From: Aradus depressus
Lineage: Eukaryota; Arthropoda; Insecta; Hemiptera; Aradidae
Length of the DNA stretch: 64,000 bases
Direction of reading: 5' to 3'
Assembly: GCA_963662175.1 (NCBI GenBank)
Contig: OY759220.1
Span: 44,054,136-44,118,135, forward strand
The translations under genes and the position numbers were made by a program. A model generated the notes under the pieces. That model searched no databases, was not told the origin of the DNA, and saw only the letters and a list, made by a program, of their open reading frames with translations. Shown in pieces: positions 1 through 9,763 of this stretch (its first letter is position 1; each line of letters opens with the position of its first letter).

Positions 1-121
1 TTCGTCAATCTGGTGACTTGAGCCCGACTCTACTTTGGGAGTCCTAAATTTTGCCTACCCTAAATTTTTATTCACCTAGGGCAGGGGTCTTTAACGAATA
101 CCTGACATTGTACAGGCTGGA
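1..121 (-). mobile_element. tRNA-derived SINE, 3' part (cut by window edge)
   Basis: Minus-strand copy of the window's dominant SINE. Visible are the body blocks GAGCCCGACTCTACT, TCCTAAATTTTGCCTACC and CAGGGGTCTTTAACGA, in the same order as in the complete copies near 41.2 and 47.6 kb. The tRNA-like head is missing because homology stops near base 121, so this piece is truncated on that side. Confidence 0.85.
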
Positions 122-439
122 TAAAATGTATAATATAATAATGTGTTTTTATAACTAATTGTTGTCGATTTATATTAACAGATTTTTATTTATGTATGTT
201 CATCTTAACGTGATGTGACTGTAATTTATGTTGTGGCCTGAGAATCCGGTTGTAAATTAACGGCATATTTTTATTTATTCTACACTTCTACCTTTGCTTA
301 GGCAATTCAGTTATTTTTTCTACCTAGTGGGATTCTAGAACACTTACAGCGCTCGTTTATAGTTGACAAACTCGAGTGAACTGGGAATGTACGAAGATAA
401 CTACAGCGCTAGTTCTTAGTCGACAATAGGGGTATAAAA

Positions 440-500
440 CTATTTATCGATGGCGATATCGATAGTTTTACGCCGATAGTATCGAAACTATCGATAGTTT
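440..500. promoter_or_regulatory. Cluster of TATCGATA (DRE/BEAF-like) octamers
   Basis: Perfect TATCGATA octamers occur at 457-464 and 489-496, with further CGATA/ATCGA units at 445-450, 473-477 and 481-484. In Drosophila TATCGATA is the DRE bound by DREF, and clustered CGATA is bound by BEAF-32 at promoters and insulators. The motifs are seen directly. Function here is inference, and no gene start is recognisable next to them. Confidence 0.3.
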
Positions 501-519
501 TACATTTCCCTAGTCGACA

Positions 520-1308
520 ATGTTGTCAAATGTTACTACTATCAACTTTAGAAGTTCGCTTTTCTTGACTCCGATAAAACTGATTTTTCCTGGATCACTT
601 GGTACATCCGCCTCCTTGTTTTAAAATGTTTTTTTTTAATATAATTTCTTTGTGTATTGCAATATTTATTGGTTGACTACAAAACCTATCTAATTATTAT
701 ATTTTGTATGTATATTTTTAAAGATTTATATCCCATTTGGTATTTTGAAGTTCCTTTATATTTAATGAAAGAGTGCATATTTTACGATCTAGTCGTTGGG
801 CATCCTCCTGAATGTCATAGATTAAATTATATATTTTTAAGATTCAAATTAAATATTTTATGACTATTTATGTTATGAATTTTCAAAATAAAGTTTTAAA
901 ATTTATGATTGTACATTTTTTTTATTCCATAAACCTTTATGAGCGTCTATTGTCAACTTAGTTTATGTATTAAAATTGTTCACTATTTTGTTAATAGCCT
1001 TGCTTGAAAAGAAGAGAAAATTATATATGAAAATTGAACTTTTCATTTTCAATAACATTTATTTTTCTTATAAATCTAAATTGAAAGGTTCTCATCAACT
1101 TTTATACTTGTAAAAAAATATGTTTTACTACTTGAAGATGTGAAGAGAATAAAGAATCCAGCCAGTAACTGTGTACAATAAGAAAGTTAAAAATTCCCTT
1201 TCTTTAATTTAATTGCAGGAGACTGAGGTTGTTATTGTGAACCAGGGGTTGAAAATAACTGTTATGTTATTTTTAAAAAGATTTTTCAAACCTAAAAATA
1301 AAATGTAG
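520..1308. other. AT-rich non-coding stretch
   Basis: Nothing recognisable. The 68-codon ORF at 657-863 has no domain, composition or neighbour that supports it. The stretch runs to the first foldback element. Confidence 0.5.
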
Positions 1309-1351
1309 AAGGAAATCGAGGTTCTGTCCTGCAAAAGAAAATTCAAAATTT

Positions 1352-1392
1352 GACCAACGTTTCGAAAACTATTTATTTTCTTCTTCAGGGCC
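1352..1392 (-). ncRNA. Hammerhead-ribozyme-like motif (F1 left arm)
   Basis: Minus-strand mirror of the right-arm motif. GGCC, CTGAAGA, extra A, a perfect GAAAA/TTTTC stem, GAAA, CGT, T and GGTC. Helix I pairs GGCC with GGTC through one G-U wobble, so pairing is kept although the sequence differs from the other arm. Same caveats as for the partner motif. Confidence 0.4.
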
Positions 1393-1451
1393 TTATGGTG
1401 AACACAAACTCACAACACCTTCACCACACTCATCCACTCAAGTCATTATAA

Positions 1452-1492
1452 GGCCCTGAAGAAGAACATAAATAGTTTTCGAAACGTTGGCC
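1452..1492 (+). ncRNA. Hammerhead-ribozyme-like motif (F1 right arm)
   Basis: GGCC (1452-1455), CTGAAGA (1456-1462), one extra A, an imperfect hairpin ending in TTTTC, GAAA (1481-1484), self-complementary ACGT (1484-1487), T, then GGCC (1489-1492). The two GGCC strands can pair as helix I, and ACGT could form helix III between two molecules. The order matches a type I hammerhead. The extra base after CTGAAGA and the tiny helix III are departures. Activity is not shown. Confidence 0.4.
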
Positions 1493-1535
1493 AAATTTTT
1501 AATTTTCTTTCACAAGACAGAACCTCGATTTCCTT

Positions 1536-2261
1536 CCAAATTGAAAAGATACTGTCGACTCTATTAATCACTAAAAATACAAGTTTTTTTTATATATCTT
1601 ATTTTAAAATTGTTTCGGGAAAATAATAAAAATAACTGCTGCTATACTTAATTTTTAACTTTATTAAAAGAATATCTTGTTAAGCCCCAACTTATAATCG
1701 TTCATCAACATGTTCTAACGTTAAAAACGTCCTTTCGACACTCACCTGAGTAGCTTCTACAGGGCATCCTTCAAGAGAGTGCCAATTTGTGAAGATTTGC
1801 TTTGGTATCCCTTTTTTTTCTTCTCAATACTCCAATAAATCTTTATTTAATGGAATACTTTTAGGATTGTATTAATTTATCTCCCTGTTTGCTCAAATTA
1901 ACTCCGTCGATTTCTTTATCACTCTGATTTTCCACATTCTTAAATTTTCTGAAGATAGTCGAAAAGTAGCCTGTCTCCTATTTTTATTTTTATTTTTACC
2001 CACCCACCTCTTATTTAAATTTTGAAAAATCGCGAAAACCAATCAGTGGGGGGGGGGGGGGGGATTTGATCAATTGACCCTAAAATGTTAAATATATTTT
2101 GAATAATGTAAAAATTCGAGGATACAACCTTGATGCTCTTAAAACAGACCTTTATGTTTTAAAACTTTTATATTTCGCGAATTTTCAGCGGAACTTCAAG
2201 TTTTACTACCTCCTGCTTCCAAAAAATAAAAAAAAAAGTCGTCAGTTTGAGAACATGATTG
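1536..2261. other. AT-rich non-coding stretch with poly-G tract
   Basis: No gene or repeat family recognised. A pure G run of about 16 bases lies near 2047-2063, one of many long G or C runs in this window. Confidence 0.45.
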
Positions 2262-2478
2262 AATGAATATATCGATATATCGACACGAAATTTTATATGT
2301 GTATCCAGAACCCTCTGAAGAACGACACCTATTGATTTTCAGCTAAATTGGCAAAAGGGAAGGGGGGAATTAGGGGCGAGGTTCAACAGTGTTTTTTTTC
2401 ACAAGAAATTTCATATGTAAATTCAAAGCTCTACAAAGACCTTTTCAGCGGAATTAGGCGAAGAGGGTTGGCGCTCTA
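2262..2478 (+). repeat. Interspersed family A, internal fragment
   Basis: Carries family A blocks in order: ATCGACACGAAATTTTATAT, GTATCCAGAACCCTCTGA, CACCTATTGATTTTCAGC, then the purine-rich GGGAAGGGGGG segment and the second half-unit with CAGCGGAATTAGGCG. No ORF, so non-autonomous. The superfamily is unknown to me. Confidence 0.6.
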
Positions 2479-3505
2479 TCAGCTGGGCAATATGTTGATA
2501 TGGGAAATGGTAAAATAGTTCTATACAGTTTTTTTTATCTTTTAAAGCTATAACTAACTAATGAAATGTTTATTATTATGAGTCATTCGGGATCTACGAA
2601 CTAATCTAAACCTGGGGGTCCAAAAAAACATGACTCTACAATTCCCGATTGCTGAGCAGACTGTAATTGTAAAGTAAAAGATAGATTTCTTACCTTTGCG
2701 AAACTGTGGTATCATGTTTTTGTCGACGCTTTTCGACATGAGCTAAATTCCAATTGCCGTGCAGATGCAGGTCCAAGGATGCGGACAAGAAGGGACAAGG
2801 ACACATTAAATCATACTATTATTGATATCTTCCTGGTTGTATTTATTTTGTAAATATTTCTTTAGTTTTAATCTCAGTATATTTCCAACTGTGTTACGTA
2901 GCAATACAGAAAAAGCCATTGTCAAGTTTTTATGTATTATTATTATTATTATTATTAGAGGAGTATAAAATATATAAATCATAACGATTTTTTTCACCTA
3001 TAATAAAGCCATTGCATTATACATTTTTCTTGTCTCATTTTTTAAATATTTTTTTCATAAATAACAATATTCATTTATTTATTTTTTCAAATTATTTAAA
3101 TACAAATCACTGGTCAAAATCACAAAATCCTTGAGTCAAAATTGATCATCCTTAATTGTAATATTTAAAAAAAAATTAAATTATAATAAAAATAATAAAT
3201 TAATAAATATATATTTAAATAAAAAAAGAAAAGATGAAATAAAATAAGAAAAGGAAAAAACAAATGTACAATAAAAAATGGACACCCCAAAAAATCACGA
3301 GGGTGTTATTTTATTTACCTAATGTCTATAAATGTTCTTATTTACTATTTTTCTCCTTTCATTTATTAATTTTTTTTTCCATTCTCATATATATCTATAT
3401 TAATATTTATATATTTATAATATAATACATGCTTTTATTTATACAAAAGAAAAATTAATATATAAATATATAGAATTGAAACTTTACTACATGAGTAGGG
3501 CTCCC
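2479..3505. other. Very AT-rich non-coding stretch
   Basis: Low-complexity A/T runs and an (ATT)n microsatellite near 2937-2956. The short minus-strand ORFs at 2554-2739 and 2806-2997 show no recognisable product. No RNA gene seen. Confidence 0.5.
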
Positions 3506-4212
3506 CATATTACACAATGATTGGGGGAGGGTGGGGAGTCAGAATATAGCTAAGAATCACAAGGGGGGTTTACAGAAGAGGCCCCCCCCGAAGTTGAGGA
3601 AATCAAGGAATACTAGGGAAGTTCTCCGGACATTTGGGGGAGAGTGGGAGTGTCAGAATAGAGCTAAGAATCACAAGGGGGGTTTACAGAAGAGGCCTCC
3701 CTCCTGAAGTTGAGGAAATCAAGGAATACTAGGGAAGTTCTCCGGACATTTGGGGGAGAGTGGGAGTGTCAGAATAGAGCTAAGAATCACAAGGGGGGTT
3801 TACAGAAGAGGCCTCCCTCCTGAAGTTGAGGAAATCAGGGAATATTTGGGAAGTTCTCCGGACATTTGGGTGTGAGTGAGGAATAACAATATAGCTAAGA
3901 ATCACAAGGGAGGTTTACAGAAGAGGCCCCCCCCAAAGTTGAGGAAATCAGGGAAAACTAGGGAAGTTCTCCGGACATTTGGGTGTGGGTGAGGAGTCAG
4001 AATAGAGTTAAAAATCACAAGGGGGGTTTACAAAAGAGCCCCCCTCCCGAAGTTGAGGAAATCAGGGAATATTTGGGAAGTTCTCCGGACATTTGGGGGT
4101 GGGTCGGGAGTCAGAACAAAGCTACGAATCACAAGGGGGTTTACCGAAGAGGCCCCCCCCGAAGTTGAGGAAACCAGGGAATACTAGGGAAGTTCTCCGG
4201 ACATTTGGGGCA
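3506..4212. repeat. Minisatellite, 112-117 bp unit, about 6 copies
   Basis: The marker CTCCGGACATTTGGG recurs starting near 3624, 3740, 3856, 3969, 4083 and 4195, giving periods of 116, 116, 113, 114 and 112. Each unit also has AGCTAAGAATCACAAGGGG, a C-rich tract of 5-8 C and GAAGTTGAGGAAATCA. Length differences come mainly from the C and G runs. Non-coding. Confidence 0.9.
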
Positions 4213-4783
4213 GGGGAACGATATACATTTTATAATTTGCACTAGCTAAATTATTTCGTCGAATAAATACAAAAAAAAATCGTTTTCGACGTTATTTATA
4301 TATATTTTATCTCTCTATATATAAATATGTATAAATGTTAAATGTTCATATCGATTTTTTTTGTTTTTCGTTATGTTTTTATACATTCTATTTGTATAAA
4401 TGTCGGAGAAGTGGTTGGATCCTCAGCGGACCGCTGGAACACTGGATGGCTGGATCGCTTCACAACGTCCCTTCCGCTTCGTTCGTCAACTCGTCTAGCT
4501 GCCTCAACAAGATACTCACACAAAGCACATTCACAGTGTCTTTTTTAATTTATTATTTATAATACAATACAGCTGTCTCAGGTACACACCCTTCATCTCT
4601 TCTTTTCGCTAAATTATCTTTGGACGAAGCACCACAGGACACCAAAGTCTCATCATCGTTTATTTTCACGTTCGAGTCGTAAAATCACTGTGCAGTGTAG
4701 ACACGTCACATAATAAGTCTTACACGCACACACATACACACAATATACATATATATAAAACAGAAAATTTTTGGAATACATTT
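4213..4783. other. Unique-looking stretch, possible 3' UTR of the minus-strand exon
   Basis: Not visibly repetitive, with a moderate-GC part near 4400-4700. If the candidate exon at 4784-4993 is real, this would be its downstream transcribed sequence on the minus strand. No direct proof. Confidence 0.25.
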
Positions 4784-4993
4784 TTATACATTTTTAGTAA
4801 TTTTATGTTTATATATACATATACAAAGAGGAGGTATACATAAGATATGTATGTATACATGGGATGGGGTGTCGTCTCTCATAAGAGTGGGTCTGGCCGC
4901 TTGGGTTTTGGAGGTGGGGAAGTAGCTAGGCATGGAACCATCGTGAGAGAGGACAGTCGCTTCCCGGCGGGAACTTGCACGCTTGGAGGATAC
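4784..4993 (-). CDS. Candidate terminal coding exon (unidentified protein)
   Basis: On the minus strand a pyrimidine-rich tract ends in TGTTGTGCAG (AG at 4995-4994), an acceptable splice acceptor. It is followed by an open stretch of about 70 codons beginning VSSKRASSRREATVLSHDGS and ending in a stop at 4784-4786. The first 45 codons are markedly richer in GC and balanced in codon use compared with the AT-rich surroundings. The tail after DDTPSHVY is low complexity. It is rich in Ser, Thr and Arg, with possible phosphorylation sites. I recognise no family. It could equally be a chance open frame in unique sequence. No upstream exon was identified. Confidence 0.28.
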   Translation of the reverse strand, partial: VSSKRASSRREATVLSHDGSMPSYFPTSKTQAARPTLMRDDTPSHVYIHILCIPPLCICIYKHKITKNV

Positions 4994-5589
4994 CTGCACA
5001 ACAGACAAACAGACAATTATTGTTTTGTATTAAATATACACACAACGTGATTCTGATGCACATTTTTATGAAGTAAGCGTCCACATTATCACTATTGTCA
5101 TTTAATACTTTACAAGAGAAAAAATGAAAATTAATATAATGAAATTTTGGTTTAATATAATATATAATATAATATACATGTGATAATATCGAAGGATTTG
5201 AAACTAACAGAAGATTCAGCATCTCTTGGACTACCTTGGTGAACCTTGGTTCAGAATTGTTTAATGGCTCACTTCGTGCCAAATCGGACACTTTCGGACA
5301 TGCTCCCCTCAGAATTTCAATGAATTTTTCAAGTTGTTAAATTTGGTAGTAAAAGCAAAAAGTGTAATAAGCCCCTAGCATGCACTTTTTAAAAGTTTAT
5401 CTAAGATAAGATACACAAAATTATTTTAATGGGAAAAAAGAGTACAATATATTTAAAAATATCAGAAAATAGTATTTTTTTTTAAATCTGAAAAACATTG
5501 TACGTATAACCATCATGATATGGTATATATTCCCCGTTTCATTTTGGGGACGCCAATCAGACGATAGGCATGACTAAATACGGTAAACT
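4994..5589. other. AT-rich stretch, no gene seen
   Basis: Would be intron if the neighbouring minus-strand exon is real. A 121-codon minus-strand frame (4926-5291) overlaps that exon, but its upstream part is AT-rich and unsupported. Confidence 0.35.
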
Positions 5590-5849
5590 TATCTTCCAAA
5601 AGCCCTCCCATATCCTTCAAATGCTCCAATTTAAATCCCATATCCACCAGATGCCGTCCCTCTGATCTTTACCTCCCTTCCCACAGGACAACAACTTACT
5701 ACAACTCCTTCCTTATCCAGGCTAACTCCCTCTGGAACTCTCTCCCTCTCCAGATTCGCCATGCTCCTACTCTTCTCTCATTTAAGTCCCTACTTTTCCA
5801 TTATCTCCCAACTCAGCAAACCTCTGATACCCAAGGCTGGCTCCTATGA
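5590..5849 (+). pseudogene. 3' end of a LINE ORF2 (Jockey/CR1-like), decayed
   Basis: In one frame ending at the TGA at 5847-5849, the translation includes RPSDLYLP, then TTTYYNSF, then SLWNSLPLQIRHAP and LLSFKSLLFHYL. The pattern Y-x-x-S-F ... LWNSLP-x-x-I-R ... SFK is the well-known C-terminal end of many non-LTR retrotransposon ORF2 proteins. Nothing upstream of about 5590 extends the match, so the piece is strongly 5'-truncated, as usual for LINEs. An A-rich stretch follows the stop. The clade cannot be fixed from so short a piece. Confidence 0.7.
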
Positions 5850-5970
5850 GATAGTTCTCAGATATATTACAGATTATAACTGAACAATAAAATAAACTAG
5901 TAAAAAACAAAAAATTAAGAAGTAAGTTTGATAATTTAAACAATAATGAGTTATTTATATATATATATAT

Positions 5971-6558
5971 TGTAACATGTAGAAATAAGGGGGGGGTATT
6001 TTAATAAATAAAGAAATATAATAAAGCCATTAACGGGATGTCAGTACTGAGGACTTAAGAAGGGTGGGGGAAGAGAGAGAGAACAGTGGAAGGAGGGGGA
6101 AACGAGTGTGTCGGTGGTTGGAGATAGAGAGTGAAGGAGGAAGGTTGTGGTTGAAGAGAGAGAGAGAGTGGAAGTGGACGGTTCGTTTTTTATGAGAGAG
6201 TTCGCTGGAGTAGTGAAGAGTTTTTTTTTGGAGTTAGAAGTCTGGAGGAAGTCAGGAAAAAAGGCAGATTGATGGAAAAATAAAGGAAGGATCGGAGAGC
6301 CGTATGATGAACTAAGAAGAGCAGTGGAGAAGGATTGAAGGACAGATGGTGACCAAGTGAGTGAAAAAAAATAATTATAAAAAATAAAACAAATAAATGT
6401 TATATGATCATGTCTCCAATTTATGTAAAGATTTAAAAAACAAAAAAAAAAAAAAAAACTCTATTTATCAAATTTTTTTTATTAAAAGAATTCATTTCCC
6501 ATAACTAGTTTTTTCAACAAGATAAATAAGAAATAAAGAGGAACTAGTAAATGTTTCA
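5971..6558 (+). repeat. 5' LTR (588 bp)
   Basis: Begins TGTAACATGTAGAAATAAGG and ends AAATGTTTCA, directly before the primer-binding site. Contains GA-rich blocks and several AATAAA-type hexamers. Compared with the 3' LTR the clear substitution is G versus T near 6488, with indels in the G and A runs. Confidence 0.92.
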
Positions 6559-6559
6559 T

Positions 6560-6577
6560 TGGCGCCCAACGTGGGGC
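6560..6577 (+). other. Primer-binding site, tRNA-Lys1,2 type
   Basis: TGGCGCCCAACGTGGGGC, 18 of 18 bases equal to the classical PBS complementary to the 3' end of tRNA-Lys1,2. It starts one base after the LTR end. A second, partial copy (TGGCGCCCAACGTTTTGG) lies near 6612-6629 inside a short duplication of the LTR-end/PBS junction. Confidence 0.88.
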
Positions 6578-6755
6578 ATTTGCTAAAAAAAAGGAACAAG
6601 TAACTGTTTCATTGGCGCCCAACGTTTTGGCAATAAAAATGATGGAATAGAGAAAAAAAAAATTTTTTTGAGTTGTCCAGATTTATAGGTTTAGAAATTG
6701 CTGTAATATATTTTATGTATTATATTTATTATAGAGGATAGATTTGTGAAGCAAG

Positions 6756-7820
6756 ATGGCGGACGAGGACACAGGTGAGTCGACCCATAGCATGGCGGGA
6801 GAGCAAGGTCCGGAGTTTGTTTACGATGGGGAGGCGGGAGAATTAGCTGCAGGAATGGACGGAATCGGGAGTGGCCTCGGCGGATTAGGACTCCGGAACG
6901 TAGATAGCGATGTTCGGGAATCTGGATTTGTAGAAGGAACGGGAGAAAATTCTATGATAGTCACGAGTCCGCTTATAGGAAGGTCGAATTCGGGGGATGA
7001 GGATGCAAACAAAAATAAAGACGATAATCCGAGTCAATTTGAGCAAATGATGGATCGTATCATGCAAAAAACATTCGAAAAGATGGATCATCAATTTGAA
7101 CAGTTAAGTTGTAAGTTAGAAACAATAAATGAAACAATAAATAAAAATATAGAGCAACTAAGGGGGGAACAACAAAATAATAACACGAATGAAATAATAG
7201 TGGAGACAAAAACAGATCTTATTGAAGTTGAAAATAAATGTGAAAATAAATTAATAACAGATGAGAAAAAGAAATTAAATGAAATAGGTAATGCTCAGAA
7301 AAATGAATTAGAAATAAGTAAAAGCAAATCAAATAGAAAGGAAAATAGAAAAATAAAATTGAACAAAGAAATAAATAAAGATTATATTCCGTTTAATACA
7401 TTATGTCGGCTAGGTTTTATTAGAAAAAGTTTTAAATTTTCAAAAATATCCAAAGATAAAATAAAAAACAAAAATATCGTTATCTTGAAAGTAAAATTAA
7501 CAGAAATAAATTATAAGAATATTTGTAAGGGAAATTTGGGCCATATTTGCCAAGTAAGCTGTGATAAGAAAAAATTAAAGAAAACTAATCATAAAAGAAA
7601 AGCTAAAGTAATGTTGCAACCAAAGTCGAGGAGAATTAGATATCGGAAAATAAAGTTGTACAGATATGGAAATAAACAGAAACAAAGTAAGCACTTTAAA
7701 ATACTACAACTAATAAAGTTAAGTAAAAAGATCCCTAAATTAAAGAAAATTAAAAATCATAAGAAATTTAAAAAAAAAAAAAGAAAGTTTCCTTCAGATA
7801 AACCGATGGATTATTTTTGA
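6756..7820 (+). CDS. Gag-like ORF of the LTR element
   Basis: 354 codons from the ATG at 6756. Residues 1-85 are acidic and glycine-rich. Residues about 92-140 (starting QFEQMMDRIMQKTFEKMDHQ) form a predicted coiled coil of the type found near the N-terminus of many insect Ty3/gypsy Gag proteins. From about residue 150 to the end the protein is extremely Lys/Asn/Ile-rich and basic, which could bind nucleic acid. No CCHC knuckle, no major-homology region and no protease motif are seen. The AT-rich second half may be a degenerate fusion of Gag with unrelated interior. Position between PBS and PPT supports an element-encoded protein. Identification as Gag is inference. Confidence 0.6.
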   Translation: MADEDTGESTHSMAGEQGPEFVYDGEAGELAAGMDGIGSGLGGLGLRNVDSDVRESGFVEGTGENSMIVTSPLIGRSNSGDEDANKNKDDNPSQFEQMMDRIMQKTFEKMDHQFEQLSCKLETINETINKNIEQLRGEQQNNNTNEIIVETKTDLIEVENKCENKLITDEKKKLNEIGNAQKNELEISKSKSNRKENRKIKLNKEINKDYIPFNTLCRLGFIRKSFKFSKISKDKIKNKNIVILKVKLTEINYKNICKGNLGHICQVSCDKKKLKKTNHKRKAKVMLQPKSRRIRYRKIKLYRYGNKQKQSKHFKILQLIKLSKKIPKLKKIKNHKKFKKKKRKFPSDKPMDYF

Positions 7821-8681
7821 TAACAAGGAACTCGTAATTGGATTTTTAAATGGACTTATGGCTATGGTTTGTGTTTTTATAAATATATTTTTCTTAAATC
7901 ATAATAATTAAAAATAAAATAAAATTATAAATTAAAAGTAATCAGCTAATGAATAAATTGTTTTTATTACGAAGTATCAAATAATAGCTTTGTTGTGTGC
8001 TTCTCACCTTGGAAATAAAGATTTAAAAAAATCTTAAATTGAGAAGTCGAAACTATTGAAATATGAAAATCAAAATATAATAAAATCAGAATTGGTAGTA
8101 CGGTCACTTATAAAACTGATATCACTAAACCAATATGAAGATGGAAGATAGATTCTGGTGGAGAGACGGACTGCAACTAACGGGATCCTGTGGGACAGAG
8201 AGGTAGTACACACGTCAAATAGGATTATGATAGTTTGACCCATATAAACAATGCATGTAGGTCTGACCTAATGACCGATATCTAGCTAAAAAATGGTAAT
8301 ATAATTCGATTCTTGATATTTTGTGAATTTGTGATGTAGAGAGAATATATTGAAGTCTTGTGTCATGTTGTAAAAATAATAATAATAACATAATAATTAT
8401 CATTATGTGACTTGTCGGTCTTTGCTATTGCAATTTTGTTTTGATCAAGTATGACCTCTTATATGTTCAAATCATGAGAAACCTTGCTCCATGTGTGTGT
8501 GGATCGACTTGTCTGGGTCATATAAGCCTCGCTTGATCATATGTTTTTTTTCTTAGTTTATGAAATTGAATTTGTTTTTTTTTGGTTATGCATGTTCTTA
8601 CATTTTATGGTTATATAGAAATTGTAGAAAAAAAAAAAAAATTTTATTAGCTATGGATTATTTATTAGGAAATATGTGATA

Positions 8682-8735
<54 letters not shown>

Positions 8736-9038
8736 TTTGCTAAGTACCTGTACCATTGTTAAAAAAAAAAATGTTTGCTAAGTACCTGTACTATTGTTTA
8801 CCTGTACTGTACCTGTATTATATAAAAAAAGAAAAGAAACTGTTTTCTAGTTACCTGATTATTATAAAAAAAAAAAAAAAAAAGATGTTTACATGAAATT
8901 TTATATGTTATATTGTTTAAAATATTGGTTAGATGGTTTATTGAATGTAGTATTTAAAAAAGATATTATGGTGTTTGTGATGGGGTATTTATAAAAAAAA
9001 AAAATATTTATTTTCTTCGTTTCATTTTTTTTTTCATT
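7821..9038. other. Non-coding interior of the LTR element
   Basis: AT-rich sequence in place of pol. It contains long A runs (one of about 40 near 8686-8733) and a direct repeat of TGTTTGCTAAGTACCTGTAC (near 8734 and 8772). No RT or integrase motif was found in any frame, so the pol region has been lost or replaced. Confidence 0.7.
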
Positions 9039-9049
9039 AAGGGAAAGGA
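9039..9049 (+). other. Polypurine tract
   Basis: AAGGGAAAGGA directly upstream of the 3' LTR, the expected site for plus-strand priming in LTR elements. Confidence 0.75.
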
Positions 9050-9051
9050 TA

Positions 9052-9639
9052 TGTAACATGTAGAAATAAGGGGGGGTATTTTAATAAATAAAGAAATATA
9101 ATAAAGCCATTAACGGGATGTCAGTACTGAGGACTTAAGAAGGGTGGGGGAAGAGAGAGAGAACAGTGGAAGGAGGGGGAAACGAGTGTGTCGGTGGTTG
9201 GAGATAGAGAGTGAAGGAGGAAGGTTGTGGTTGAAGAGAGAGAGAGAGTGGAAGTGGACGGTTCGTTTTTTATGAGAGAGTTCGCTGGAGTAGTGAAGAG
9301 TTTTTTTTTGGAGTTAGAAGTCTGGAGGAAGTCAGGAAAAAAGGCAGATTGATGGAAAAATAAAGGAAGGATCGGAGAGCCGTATGATGAACTAAGAAGA
9401 GCAGTGGAGAAGGATTGAAGGACAGATGGTGACCAAGTGAGTGAAAAAAAAAAATAATTATAAAAAAATAAAACAAATAAATGTTATATGATCATGTCTC
9501 CAATTTATGTAAAGATTTAAAAAACAAAAAAAAAAAAAAAACTCTATTTATCAAATTTTTTTTATTAAAATAATTCATTTCCCATAACTAGTTTTTTCAA
9601 CAAGATAAATAAGAAATAAAGAGGAACTAGTAAATGTTT

Positions 9640-9641
<2 letters not shown>
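9052..9641 (+). repeat. 3' LTR (590 bp)
   Basis: Near-identical to the 5' LTR, same TGTAACATG start and TTTCA end, followed at once by (AT)n, the microsatellite into which the element inserted. Confidence 0.92.
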
Positions 9642-9673
<32 letters not shown>

Positions 9674-9676
9674 TAT

Positions 9677-9763
9677 AAAGAAAATCAGAGATCCAAATGG
9701 GAAAATATATCTATATCTATCTAAGTATACATATATATATTTCCATTTGGAACTCTGATTTTC
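9677..9763. repeat. Short inverted repeat (24-bp arms)
   Basis: GAAAATCAGAGATCCAAATG (from 9677) is mirrored by CATTTGGAACTCTGATTTTC (ending 9763) around an AT-rich spacer of about 38 bp. Could be a small hairpin or MITE relic next to the LTR element. Confidence 0.6.

Larger units (their letters stand above)
1310..1535. mobile_element. Foldback element F1 with two inverted hammerhead-like motifs
   Basis: Two arms of about 87 bp (1310-1396 and 1447-1535) are near-perfect reverse complements around a spacer of about 50 bp. Each arm carries, in inverted orientation, GGCC, CTGAAGA, a hairpin, GAAACGTT and GGCC or GGTC. No ORF is present. The layout resembles short non-autonomous foldback or Penelope-type terminal repeats. 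The family name is not known to me. Confidence 0.7.
5971..9641 (+). mobile_element. LTR retrotransposon, young, non-autonomous (gag-only)
   Basis: Two direct LTRs (5971-6558 and 9052-9641), starting TGTAACATG and ending TTTCA, differ by one clear substitution plus homopolymer length changes, so insertion is recent. The interior of about 2.5 kb has a tRNA-Lys1,2-type primer-binding site, one gag-like ORF and a polypurine tract, but no protease, RT, RNase H or integrase. It sits inside an (AT)n microsatellite and is flanked by ATAT on both sides, so the duplication length is ambiguous. Mobilisation would need enzymes from an autonomous relative, probably Ty3/gypsy-like (inference from the primer and LTR ends). 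Confidence 0.9.
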
